A stretch of DNA of 64,000 nucleotides from Cliona cf. orientalis (lineage: Eukaryota > Porifera > Demospongiae > Clionaida > Clionaidae): the NCBI GenBank assembly GCA_963930775.1, contig OZ005706.1:62001-126000 (forward strand), written 5' to 3'. The translations under genes and the position numbers were made by a program. Of this stretch, positions 50,495-61,416 are shown piece after piece. The notes beneath the pieces were generated by a model. It did no database searches, was not told where the DNA came from, and worked only from the letters and a program-made list of their open reading frames with translations. Position 1 is the stretch's first letter. The number at the start of each line of letters is the position of its first letter.

Positions 50495-53400
50495 ATGGCG
50501 AGCAGACTAATGCTTCGCAGAGCTCGTTTGCTGAACGTGGCGAGGATGGCTAGATCGTGTCAGCCGGCTGCCGTGACATGGAGAAGAACGTATGTGCTAA
50601 AGACGACGGATCAGCTTGAGGAGAAGAAGCGAGGGGCCTTCTTGGGAGGGGGGCAGAAGAGAATCGACAAACAGCACAAGACTGTAAGTAATAATGAAGC
50701 TATTACCCTCTATATTATCACAGATAGAAGAATATTTTAATAAATGGATTAATTTTAATCAACCCCTAGAAAATTATGAGGGCATCCCTTTAATTGAGAT
50801 ACCATCATCTGCAGCTGCAATAATTATTGGCATGCAAACTTGGTGTATTTTCTTGCAGGGTAAACTTTCTGCGAGGGAGCGGATTGATCTCCTTGTGGAT
50901 CCTGGCAGCTTCCGAGAATATGACATGTTTGTTGAGCACACGTGTACAGACTTTGGCATGGACAAGAATAAGGTATAAAATAGTTAATAGTAATGATAAT
51001 AGGCTGAACGAAATCTTACAAACATTGATGAATATTTTTATGCACTGTATATTTTTTGAGTGTGCCTAGTATAATTTCACATTCAATGCGCAGCTGACAA
51101 AATTTTGCTTCTTGACCTAAAATTGTATGCTGTAGGTTCCAGGTGATGGAGTTGTAACTGGCCATGGCAACATTAATGGACGACTGGTCTTTGTCTTCAG
51201 CCAGGTCAGTCAGTCTGTGAGGGAGGGAGGGAGGGAGGGAGGGAGGGAGGGAGTCATTGTCCAGCTGTGCATATTGAATCTGGGGGCTATTTAAAGGGCT
51301 TGGTCCATGCTACATGTTGGATGAACTTTGCTACATGTTCTGACCTCCATTTGACCCCACTGAGCTTACTCACTTCCTCCCAGTGAATGTGGTTTGTATA
51401 GCGAGCCATGAATGCATCATAATACACTCTCCTTCTCAAATGTCTACAATGCCTAGAAATTAATATTCTCTCTTCCCCCCCCCCTCTCCCTCTCTCTCTC
51501 TCTTGTAGGATTTCACAGTATTTGGTGGTAGTTTGTCTAGCATGCATGCGAGAAAGATCTGTAAGGTGATGGATAAAGCGGCTGAGGTCGGCGCTCCTCT
51601 GATTGGCCTCAACGACAGCGGAGGGGCCAGGATCCAGGAAGGAGTTGACTCACTTGCGGGATATGCCGACATATTTCTGGTTGGTCAAAATTAATTTTAA
51701 TAACTCTATCATTATCAGTTATTGACATTTTTTCAGAGGAATACGTTGTTTTCCGGAGTGATTCCGCAGCTGTCGCTGATCATGGGTCCATGTGCAGGGG
51801 GCGCGGTCTACTCTCCAGCCATCACTGACTTCACGTTCATGGTCAAAGTATGTTGACCATCAACAATGTCGGGTACTTAGTAATAATCTCTCTCTCCTTC
51901 TCAGGATACCTCTTACATGTTTGTAACAGGCCCAAAGGTTGTTGAGGTACGAGACAGTGGCTTTTGACAAAAAATTTATGATAGAATTATCATTTTTTTT
52001 TAATTGTCTTTCTATTGGCCCCACCCACAGGAAGTTACTAACGAGGTTGTGACGGACCAGGAATTGGGCGGAGCTATGACTCACACAAAGAAATCGGGAG
52101 TGGCTCATAAAGCGTTTGAAAATGACGTCCATGCCCTCTACGAGTAAACAAAAAAAAAATCATGAATTTCAACATTATCGAGAGAAGCTGTTAATATTTA
52201 TTTATTTCCACATCTACAGAATGAGAGAACTTATTGACTTTCTTCCCATGAGCAACAGAGACCCTGTGCCGCAGCGATACACAGAAGACCCCAAGTAAGA
52301 ATTACGGCTGAAACTGAACACACCCTCACACTGTCACACACACACTCACACTCACAGAGATCGCTTGATTCCAGGTCTCGATTACATCGTTCCTCACTCC
52401 TCCGACCAGCCCTACGACATCTTGGATGTGATTCGATTGGTTGTTGATGAGGGCAACTTCTTTGAGATAATGCCAGACTATGCCAGGAATATTGTGGTGG
52501 GATTCGCAAGGATGAACGGGCGATCAGTGGGCGTCATCGCCAACCAGCCAAACCAAAAAGCTGGTAAGTACATGATTGTGTAATTATTTCAGCGAACTTC
52601 TTGATTGGGTGTTCGTCATGATAATGATCAATAATTATTATCTACTTAAAATGAGTGATTTTAAGCGTTAGTTAAGCAATTTCATCCTCACAGATTGTTC
52701 TATCACTGTTGTGTAGGTTGTCTGGATATTGTCTCGTCCATTAAGGGTGCAAGGTTCGTTCGATTCTGCGACTGCTTCAATATTCCACTGATAACTTTCG
52801 AAGATGTTCCCGGCTTTTTACCCGGTAAAAATTGATGATGCAATTGGTACACTCACACATACGTACGTACATGTACACACTAACTCACACATGCTCACAG
52901 GCACCCATGAGGAACACAATGGTATAATCCGCAACGGAGCCAAGCTTCTATTTGCTTACGCTGAGGCCACTGTTCCCAAGATCACCGTGATAACAAGGAA
53001 GGCCTACGGAGGGGCCTATGATGTCATGAGCTCCAAACATCTCCGTGGCGACATCAACTACGCCTGGCCCACTGCTGAGATTGCAGTTATGGGTGCAAAG
53101 GTCAGTCAGTGATTGAAATTAGGTGTAGTTTGCCTGCATAATATTATGCTGAATAAGATTTCTAGAATTGTTATGTTTGATGCGTTTTTTATGCTCTAGG
53201 GTGCAGTGGCCATCCTCCATCGCCATGAGCCACCTGAGGAGTGGCCAAGATTGCAGCAGGAGTATGAGGACACTCTCTGCACTCCATTCCAGGCAGCCGC
53301 AAGAGGTATCACAAAATCACTAACTTTTTAGCACATCTTCAAAATAAAGCTCTAATCCTTTCTCCATGCACCTCCTTCCCCCTTGCTTCCAAAAATTAAT

Positions 53401-53629
53401 AATCTTTACTACGATAACTCCTCTCCCTGGCAGTGAGAGTTGTTCGTCACCTATATAGCTAGTCTTCCAATGATTACGTCATTGTTTGTACATGTATCCT
53501 ATTGCAGGATTTATCGATGACATCATTGCCCCTCGTACGACGAGGCAGAGGATCTGCGAGGACCTGGAGATGCTGGTCACTAAGAAACAGTCATTGCCAT
53601 GGAAAAAACACTCCAATATCCCACTCTAG
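50495..53629 (+). CDS. PCCB: Propionyl-CoA carboxylase beta chain, mitochondrial
   Basis: Carboxyltransferase subunit of the biotin enzyme that makes methylmalonyl-CoA from propionyl-CoA in the mitochondrial matrix. The Arg-rich start [19 protein letters not shown] is a clear targeting peptide. The two crotonase-like halves read [57 protein letters not shown] and [20 protein letters not shown], then [53 protein letters not shown] and [20 protein letters not shown]. It ends [20 protein letters not shown] then NIPL. About 14 exons, about 540 residues, as in human (539). The biotin-bearing alpha partner is not in this window. Confidence 0.97.
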
Positions 53630-54075
53630 AACTATGGAGAGAGAAAATGAACAGTTAGTTTGTTTTTCAGCTCACGATAATTTTATGTCAATTTTGAAGT
53701 TATAATGACTACAAGTCCCATTCCCAGATCTGATTCCAGCTTTTGAATTAAATTAGTGGAAATTTTCAAGGGGTAAAATTTGTATGGTTTTTACGGATAA
53801 TTGACAACCACGAAATACGCATAATGTACGATGCATGAAATTTCCTGCTATACATAATTATACTATTATATATATACAATAAAAATATTTTTCAGACGAT
53901 CAATTTTCTTATAATTATGTCCTAACCTGGAGGGCACAAAAGATGCGCTCTGCTACAAGTTCAGAAGACTCACGATTGGTCAGAATTGTACATAGCATGC
54001 TGTTAGTAGTGTTCAGTCACATTATTTCATGATTGTGACATCAAACATACTTGTGCAAAATTATTGTTAAAAATA

Positions 54076-54775
54076 GTCCCAATCATCCCTCCCCCCCAGG
54101 CTGATTCGCCACAGCTTGTTACATCAAACATATTACTTGTGAAAAAAAACAAAAATAGTCCCAATCATCCCTCCCCCCAGGTCGAATCGCCACAGCTTGT
54201 TACATCAAACATATTACTTGTGAAAAACAAAAAACAAAAATAGTCCCAATCATCCCTCCCCCCGGGCTGAGGTGCCGCAGCTTCGGTGATCCGTTTGGGA
54301 GTGAACACTGCGGACATTACCGCAGGCATACTTCCAGGGATGGGGGGTATTCATTACCCTACAATACCTTACAATACCTTACAATACTTTACAATACCTT
54401 ACAATACCTACAATACCTACATATTACCCTATAGTTGTAACAAATACTGTGATCTGATTGGTCACTCAGTGGCCCGAGGCTGTAGCATTCCGAGCAAAAT
54501 AAAGGACCGCCTACTGATCAATCAGATTCCTGACCTACATTACCCTACAATACCTTACAATACCTACATTACCCTATATATGTAGTAGTAACAAATACTG
54601 TGATCCGATTGGTCACTCGGAGGCGCTAGGCCCGAGGCTGTAGCATCTATAGCAAAGCAAAGCGAAATATATAGTGGAGGGTAATACTGTGAATAATTCA
54701 TGATTTTTGAAAAAAAAATAGTCCCAATCATCCCTCCCCCCGGGCCGAGGTGCCGCAGCTTCGGTGATCCGTTTG
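54076..54775. repeat. Tandem units AGTCCCAATCATCCCTCCCC
   Basis: Three units about 80-90 bases apart (near 54076, 54157 and 54241) carry the same 20-base start, then GCCACAGCTTGTTACATCAA and ACATATTACTTGTG. A fourth, more diverged unit is near 54719. GGGATGGGGGGTATTC follows twice (about 54338 and 54818). Confidence 0.75.
54355..54690. repeat. CCAAT-bearing fold-back repeats, locus 2
   Basis: Two copies of the unit seen at 45860-46490, with ACAATACCTTACAATACCT, ACTGTGATCTGATTGGTCAC and CAATCAGATTCCTGACCTAC. They are inserted in family B repeat sequence. Confidence 0.75.
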
Positions 54776-55460
54776 GGAGTGACACTGCGGACATTACCGC
54801 AATTGGCCATACTTCCAGGGATGGGGGGTATTCAAGGGAGGAACCTGGGCGACCCCTAAGCCATATATGCCCAGGACCATGTGCAGTTTTCAGCTGCAGG
54901 TGCCAGAGGGGATACCCCTGACACCGTCTAGCCCCGTTATCGATAGTACCTCCCAGAAAATGCTATTTATTGAGCTGGGACAGGGGGTAGCAAAACGCGT
55001 ATGGTTTTCACGTTGGAATGTACGGACCGTGACGTAATTAATTAAAAGCTATGAATATCATTAATTCTATACCGCGGCGCGCGCCAAAGTGTATCTCAGC
55101 AACGGAAAGAGCTATGGAGCTGGAACAAAAACCAAAATGTAGCTCTTGAGCAGATGAAAGCAGCTACCATGGTCCTGACATGTTAGACTATGCCATATAC
55201 ATACCAAGCTTCTTCAAAGACAACCTTACATGTATGATTGTCACATTTATACACAGACCAAAAAAACGTATGTCAGTAACGGTAATAGTTATTGAGCTGG
55301 AACAAAGACCAAAATGTAGCTCATAATCTAACAAAAAATATTTTTTCAGACAACCAGTGTCCTTAATTCCTGGAGGGCATTACTGTGAATAACTCATGCA
55401 CATTATCCCATCATTGTTACATCAAACATACTTGTTTCATTAAAATAAAATAATGGGCAC

Positions 55461-58110
55461 TCATTTATAGTAACCAATCGAGTCCCAAAAGTTGCAAGTG
55501 TCACTTTCATAGTCCTCCACCACCTAAAAATAGAAATTACAATCATGTATATAGAGACTACTAGTATACTATAGCTCTGTCTTCCCAACATACCTCACTT
55601 TTGGGTGTTTTAAACTTCATAGCCGCAAAAACTGTCGATGTATAGTTTTGTCTGTACGCAGGCCAGTCTGGGACTGGGGGCTGGGGGACGAACGGATTGG
55701 GATTCCCCGTGCGAGCAAACGTGGTCCAGTAGGTGACGAGAGCGTTGGCCATGGCTAGCTCATCGCTGGTGTACTTGAATCCACCCAGCCCAGCATTGTG
55801 GAAAACATAGGGTAGCTCAGAACCATGGCCTGGGCACAGACGATGATAATTATGACAATTCACCTCCTAGCACCATTATTTCTCATACATGTGCACACAC
55901 ATAATAATTTATTAGGACAGTTTTCTTATCTTAAGGACAATTTTATTTGCGGGTACTAAATTAGCAATTTGCCTAAAAATTGTATCCTCGAATATTAAAT
56001 TTTCAATGTTAAAATCACTAAAATGAGTCCCCGCTAAATGCGCTATTTCCGAAATCCGCTAAAATTTGTACCCGCAAATAATCATAGCCCTAAGGTATGT
56101 GATGCCAATTAAAATTTTTGATCAAGATTATGCAGTGGTAGGAGTAGGACCTTACAGGAGTGTCCATTGCAGAATGAGAATTTCTCTCCCCATCCGTCAA
56201 AAGAGAAGGAGTGGTTGAAGACATAGAGCCAGATGGGGTTGTCAAGGCTCGACCCTCCCCTAGCAACCAGACCTTGCATAGCATAGCGAGTGGGACAGGT
56301 GAATGTGTAGGCGGTACCAGCGACCTGTACGAGGTGGGAGGAGCCACAGCGGAGGAGGGAAGGGAGGGATTAAAGGTACGTCGTCATGACGACCGAATAG
56401 GCTGACTTACTGCAGTTAGTGGTCTGTTGTCGGCACCGTAGTCAGCTGGATAGCGGCTGTGAACTTTGGTGTAGTGCTCCTGGAAGATGGCAAGCTCTAG
56501 CTCATCAGCTTGAATACCCTAAGGGGAAAATTAATGTGAACTCCTTAATTAATCGCTAGTCTATTAACTATTAAGACTCACAGATAGTGGAGATGTGAAT
56601 GCTTCGTAGATGAAATAGACAGTCTCTTCAGATGTTGTGCCCTGAGAGGGAGAAATAGGAGAGAGAGAGATCAGATTAGTGAATTGTTAGATAAAATTTA
56701 ATCATCTTACGACTATCATAGGCATCGGTGCCACTGCTCCTTTGGCGAACAAATTGATTGGCTGATCAGTCAATTCTATTCCGTCGATGATCGGAGTCCA
56801 TTGCAGAAACACCTCCATCACGCTGCAGGGATGGAATGAAATCACAAGCACATTCAACTAGTCCAGCTGTAGGTTTCTAGTCTCTTACTGATAAATGTCA
56901 ATGATCTTGGAACGCACTATTTCTTGAGCCCTGGCAATTTCAGTTAAGCTCTGCAAATATCGATAATCAAAATTTTAATATTAACTTTATCATTATGATG
57001 CACCACCTTTAGCTATGGTATGTGATACCTTGTTATGGAGGCAGTTGATGTCACTGCAGCCCAGCTCTTTGGCAAACTGCTCTCCCAGCAGCTTAGCCTT
57101 CCCCACTGTCTTCAGAGTGATCGAAAATGGCTCACTCTCAAGAATTGCCTGAATTTGGGGAAAAAAATTTTTTTTTTTTGAAACTATTCGCAGGAGACAT
57201 ACAATAGCACAATAATAATATTATGCTAATAGCTAAGTGTTGTGATGCTTGTGTGGCATGGTAGGTACCTTGCTGAAGAGGCCGGCACTCTTTATACTGT
57301 TCATGTGCACTGCTCCTGAGACTGCTCCTGCACTCTGACCCCAGAACGTCACCCGATTCGGATCACCACCAAAGTTAGCAATATTGTCCTGGATCCATTC
57401 CAGTGCCAGCCGCTGGTCCTGGGAATGAAAATATCCAAGTTTTCAATCTCAAAATTTAAGGGGGATCTATACCTCCCCCTTCCCCGACTGAATATTCTAC
57501 TCACCCTAAGGCCATAGTTGCCCCTAGGGCCTGAATCATCATTGCCATAGACTAGAAATCCCAGTGCCCCGAGGCGGTAGTTGACGGTCACTACCACAGT
57601 CGATGTGGTGTTGGCGATGTACTGTCCATCATAGAGCAGGGAATTGGAGTAACCCTGGAGGCAGATGGAGAGAAAAAAAACAAAACTTGAAAAGGAGATA
57701 GAATGATATTACAAAATTTCCTGCTATACGGTATGCATTTTTGTAGAAAGGTCATCAAAATATCATTTTTGTAGAAAGGTCACCAAAATATGAACACTAT
57801 CAGAGTATAATATTATTTTACTGCAATAAAGTTTCCTCCATGAAAGAAAGCCATGACTGGCAGCTTGGAGGTGGGCGTGGCCGTCAGAGGCGTGAAGACA
57901 TTGAGAAAGAGACAGTCCTCACTGATGGTCTTGGGGCAGAGGAAGTCGGGAGTCGGTAGGATGCAGGGCATCTGCTGAGGACAGCCGGGAGGGTCAGTTG
58001 TGCATTGGAGAATGCCTGGCCATGGAAATGGTCGCCTGATAAGAAATTATAATAATATAATATGATGTATATATTTTGCATACGTCAGTTAAGTCAAGGG
58101 TGTAGATAAT

Positions 58111-58149
<39 letters not shown>

Positions 58150-59017
58150 CTAGGGGGGCTGAAGCCCCCCCCAGATTTTTTACCATAAACTATGTACAAT
58201 CAAGGGCTTATCGAACCACATCTAGATAAGCCCTTGGTATAATTAACAGGGACGAGCCTAATTTATTTGTAACACCACTGCTAGGGTGATAATCTAATAA
58301 TAAGTAGGAGTGGTTACAAAATTGGGCGTGGCAATACAAGCCCCCCCCACTACGAAAAAGTTATCTACACCCGGTACCCATGTAAGTACACTACTATCTT
58401 CAAGACAAATCAATGTGCATATTTGCAGAAGCTTGCCTTGTCAGGTGACACACACAGTGCACACTCAGTAATGAATAATGTGTTACATAATGTGGTGGCC
58501 CATTAGCTAGAGTGAGACACCTGATGATACCATAGTAAGAAACTGACTCACTGTGGGTCCTTCCATCTCTCTGGCTTCCTGGCATAAGGCACAGAGGAGA
58601 ACACCTGCATGGGTGGGCAAACATGCATGCAAGCAAATTTGCAACAGTTTATACGATACTTTATGGAATATGTTTGGCAGCTCAAACTCAGCTGACAATA
58701 ATAATATTATAAGAAATCTATCTAATCTATCTATCTGTAGCAAATATAATAATTATAATGCTGCTTATAGTTGGGGAAAGGTGGGTGGGGCTTGTACTAC
58801 AGCTGGATAGCTCACCCTGGCTGTATCTGTGAGCTTGCCCTGGATCTGAGAAGAAAAGGAAATTATTTATTGATCAAAGATCCACCGACTGTACGAATTT
58901 CCTAACCTTTCCAGTATTTGTATCTACGACGCTGGGCCCCCACTGAGCAGAGACCAGCTGCACAAAATAAAGCACCGCAGCTGCAAGCAACACCTGCTGC
59001 ATCTTGCTTGATGTCAT
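55461..59017 (-). CDS. Secreted type-B carboxylesterase (cholinesterase-like family)
   Basis: Alpha/beta-hydrolase of the carboxylesterase/cholinesterase family (COesterase); substrate unknown. The start [20 protein letters not shown] followed by LVSAQ is a signal peptide. The family signature [11 protein letters not shown] is present, then [10 protein letters not shown] (oxyanion hole) and [14 protein letters not shown]. The nucleophile elbow is [18 protein letters not shown], with Gln where most members have Glu before the active Ser (GESAG). An acid residue is likely in [13 protein letters not shown], and the active His region is [12 protein letters not shown]. The end [16 protein letters not shown] and [11 protein letters not shown] is typical. 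About 13 exons, about 540 residues. Catalytic activity looks preserved. It is not a neuroligin, because the Ser is present. Introns carry a family A MITE and a poly-G element. Confidence 0.88.
55927..56097 (+). mobile_element. MITE family A, copy 4
   Basis: TATCTTAAGGACAATTTTAT at the left and GCAAATAATCATAGCCCTAA then GGTA at the right. Shorter than the other copies through an internal loss. In an intron of the carboxylesterase gene. Confidence 0.8.
58098..58373. mobile_element. Small element with GGGTGTAGATAA ends and 39-base poly-G
   Basis: The left end GGGTGTAGATAA and the reverse complement of the right end are identical over 12 bases. Next to the left repeat is an uninterrupted run of 39 G (58111-58149), mirrored by C-runs near the right end. 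AAGGGCTTATC and GATAAGCCCTT form an inner hairpin (about 58203-58236). Non-coding, in an intron of the carboxylesterase gene. Confidence 0.65.
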
Positions 59018-59607
59018 GACAGAGGAGGTTGGACATGACGCATATTTACGCCGTAGTCACATGACCTTGGTATGCAATTATGCTGCCACGCGTTCAAAAG
59101 AATGCTATTTGCGAGTGTAGCTGGTAGCTAAAATGTTTGCGTTTGTGAACTATGGCCAAATCTGAAGCTGAAACGGAGACGAATCGTGTAGATCTAAGGT
59201 TATAACGGCGAAAGAAGCTGACTGCAATCGACAAATACTGTTTTTGATGTTGCCGTTCTGAGGAACGAGTTTTCTCGATTTGCAAGAAGTGTGAGGGGTG
59301 GACGGGCGGGGTATGGCGCTGGATCTACTTTTCTCATGGATTTCAACTTGCTTTCAGATTTAAAACTGTCGTCAAGGCTTTAGATCGTGACCTACATTTT
59401 GTACAGTGTTATATATGGGGCAACACGCCCACTTTTTGTGCGCACGTGATCGTGTCCAACCTCCTCTGATGTCATGATAGCTGCCGCTAATCACCGAACT
59501 GGAACGAGATATCGGAATGGAACTGCACACGATCATGATGAATTTGCGCATGCTCATGTTTCGATATTCGGAGTCAAATTTCCACCCCTGCTGTAAACTG
59601 TGAAAAG
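59018..59607. promoter_or_regulatory. Divergent intergenic region carboxylesterase / M20 peptidase
   Basis: 590 bases, the longest of the eight head-to-head gaps. Contains GTCACATGAC (about 59056) and GCACGTGATC (about 59452) E-boxes. No gene is seen. Confidence 0.45.
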
Positions 59608-61215
59608 ATGGCTGACGCTGGAGAAGGAGTTACGAGTCAAACAGCCCCCGCAACAGCTCCAGAGCTGGTAAAAGAGAGCTCTAGTGTAGATGCTTCTGTT
59701 GCAAATTCTTCCTCGCCCCTCGCGAAGAATACGAAAGGGCTTCTGTCGGAAGAACTAGCACAGCTGCTGCAAAGCCACCAAGATGAAATCAACAGAGAAG
59801 CGATAGAACTTCTACAGAAACTGATACAAATCGATACGCAGAATTTTGCAGACGAGGGAACAGAAATGGATGCAGTTTTAGTTTTGAAGGAGAAATTTGA
59901 TGAAGTGGGCATTCCCTACGAGATTCTCGAGCCAAAGCCGGGGCGTGGAAACATCGTTGCTCGTATCCGTGGAGATGACTCATTAGGGCAGGGGCCCCTC
60001 TTGCTGAGTGCTCACCTGGACACGGTGCATGCCCCAAAGGAGAACTGGGAGGCCGAGGGTTGGAAACACAACCCTTACGGGGGAGAAATTGATGAAGAAG
60101 ATGGATGCCTCTATGGACGCGGAGCAGTTGACATGAAGAATTTGGCCGCTATGTCAGTTGTACTACTCTGCTTCATAAAGAGGCGTGGCATTGTGTTATC
60201 ACGTGATCTAATATTTGCTGGGGTTGCGGATGAGGAGAGGACCACCTCAGCGTGGGGTGCAAAGTATCTTGTGGAGAATCGGCCAGAGCTGATCGAATCT
60301 GACATCATTTTCAATGAGGTGGGTGGATTCACCATGCATCTTGACAAGCAGGAGGCAGTTGTGTTGCAGATCGGAGAAAAAGGCAGCGCTCAGCTGAAGA
60401 TCACTGCCACAGGTCCCGGCGGCCATGGCTCTATCTATCACAAGGTGAACCCCATCGCTAGAGTGGGAGAAATTGCTCACAAGCTTCACATGACACGCCT
60501 GCCCCTTCGCGTGAATATCGCCAACAAAGCGTCTGTTGAAAGCATGGCCAATGCCCTCCCCTTCCCTAAATCTACCGTGTTTCGTCGCCTCCTCCACCCG
60601 ACCTTTTCTCTGTTTATTCAGCAGCGCCTGCTGACAGATGACCAGATCAACTCACTCGGGCCTCTTCTTCATAACACGGCCAACCCCACAGTGATTGGAG
60701 GTGGAGATCAGCATAATCAGATTCCCACCACTGCCTGGCTAAAGGTCGACGCTAGAATCCTCCCAGAATGTACCGTGGACGATGTTGTCGAAGATATCAA
60801 GCAGGTGATTGGTCCAGCCAGCTTCCTGCCTCGTCAAGGGCCTAACGAAGAGGAGCTTCCCCCTGAGCTGACGTTGGAGGTGATGGCATCTCGTGGTCCT
60901 TGTTTCCAAGATCCCTGCAAAGACAACTGTCCGGCCGTACTTCAGATCATTCGTGAAGTCATCGCTGAAAGAACTGAGGGCGCCCCTGTCGTTACCACAC
61001 TAATCCCAGGGGGTACAGATTTCTACTGGTACATGCGTCACCCGACGAAAAAGCCAACCTGCATAGGGTTTAATCCAATGAGGATCCCCCCAGATATTAA
61101 ATTTGCAGCCCTCTTCCATGGGACCAACGAGCGTATCCCAGTGGAGGGGTATAAGTGGGGAATGCAGGTGCTAACAGAGGTCGTCTGTAAAGTTTGCTCC
61201 GCAAAGATCAACTAA
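59608..61215 (+). CDS. Intronless M20-family metallopeptidase/deacylase (bacterial ArgE/DapE-like)
   Basis: Single open frame of 535 codons without introns in a window where nearly every other gene is split. Zinc-site residues of the M20 family are all present: SAHLDTVH (His136, Asp138), GRGAVDMKN (Asp175), ADEERTT (Glu209-Glu210), NEVGG (Glu237) and LFHGTNER (His504). The dimerisation or lid domain is entered at ATGPGGHGSIYHKV. These enzymes hydrolyse N-acyl or peptide bonds of small substrates; the substrate here is unknown. The motif set looks closer to bacterial M20/M25/M40 hydrolases than to animal ACY1 or CNDP. A Ser/Ala-rich N-terminal extension of about 45 residues has no clear targeting signal. 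Either a bacterial acquisition or a retrogene. The ATG at 59608 (AAGATGGCTGAC) is the first in frame. Confidence 0.85.
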   Translation: MADAGEGVTSQTAPATAPELVKESSSVDASVANSSSPLAKNTKGLLSEELAQLLQSHQDEINREAIELLQKLIQIDTQNFADEGTEMDAVLVLKEKFDEVGIPYEILEPKPGRGNIVARIRGDDSLGQGPLLLSAHLDTVHAPKENWEAEGWKHNPYGGEIDEEDGCLYGRGAVDMKNLAAMSVVLLCFIKRRGIVLSRDLIFAGVADEERTTSAWGAKYLVENRPELIESDIIFNEVGGFTMHLDKQEAVVLQIGEKGSAQLKITATGPGGHGSIYHKVNPIARVGEIAHKLHMTRLPLRVNIANKASVESMANALPFPKSTVFRRLLHPTFSLFIQQRLLTDDQINSLGPLLHNTANPTVIGGGDQHNQIPTTAWLKVDARILPECTVDDVVEDIKQVIGPASFLPRQGPNEEELPPELTLEVMASRGPCFQDPCKDNCPAVLQIIREVIAERTEGAPVVTTLIPGGTDFYWYMRHPTKKPTCIGFNPMRIPPDIKFAALFHGTNERIPVEGYKWGMQVLTEVVCKVCSAKIN

Positions 61216-61416
61216 CTTATAAAATTAATTCTCCACAATAGTTTTATTGCTGCAGGGTGGTGATATAACTTATTACAGCTCCTTTTGTTTTGTCTTTGTT
61301 TAGTTATCACAATTTTTATTATGGGGTTACCCTATTATAGTATTATCTATACACTGTATTATTGGATATTATTATAATAATACAATGTGCTAATTAATTT
61401 TTCTCTATAATATAGT
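61216..61416. other. Tail-to-tail gap M20 / ZBBX
   Basis: About 200 bases, AT-rich, with AATAAT and TTATTAT tracts. Holds both 3' UTRs. Confidence 0.5.

Larger units (their letters stand above)
53925..55340. repeat. Dispersed repeat family B, copy 2 (with insertions)
   Basis: Reverse copy of the element at 14855-15655. The block ACAAGTTCAGAAGACTC with GATTGGTCAGAATTG is near 53955-54000, and the block from GTATTCAAGGGAGGAACCT to the GACATGTTAG region is at 54825-55190. Additional partial copies of TGAGCTGGAACAAA..CCAAAATGTAGCTC occur at about 55116-55148 and 55293-55325. Confidence 0.75.
53630..55460. other. Repeat-filled tail-to-tail region PCCB / carboxylesterase
   Basis: 1.8 kb without genes. 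After about 300 bases of PCCB 3' flank it consists of family B repeat sequence (53925-55190) interrupted by a tandem array (about 54076-54260) and by CCAAT fold-back repeats (54355-54690). Confidence 0.7.

Noticed and set aside
53843-57730. TTTCCTGCTATAC recurring at 53843 and 57717
   Set aside because: Only about 13 bases shared, no paired ends; could be a remnant of a MITE but not supportable.
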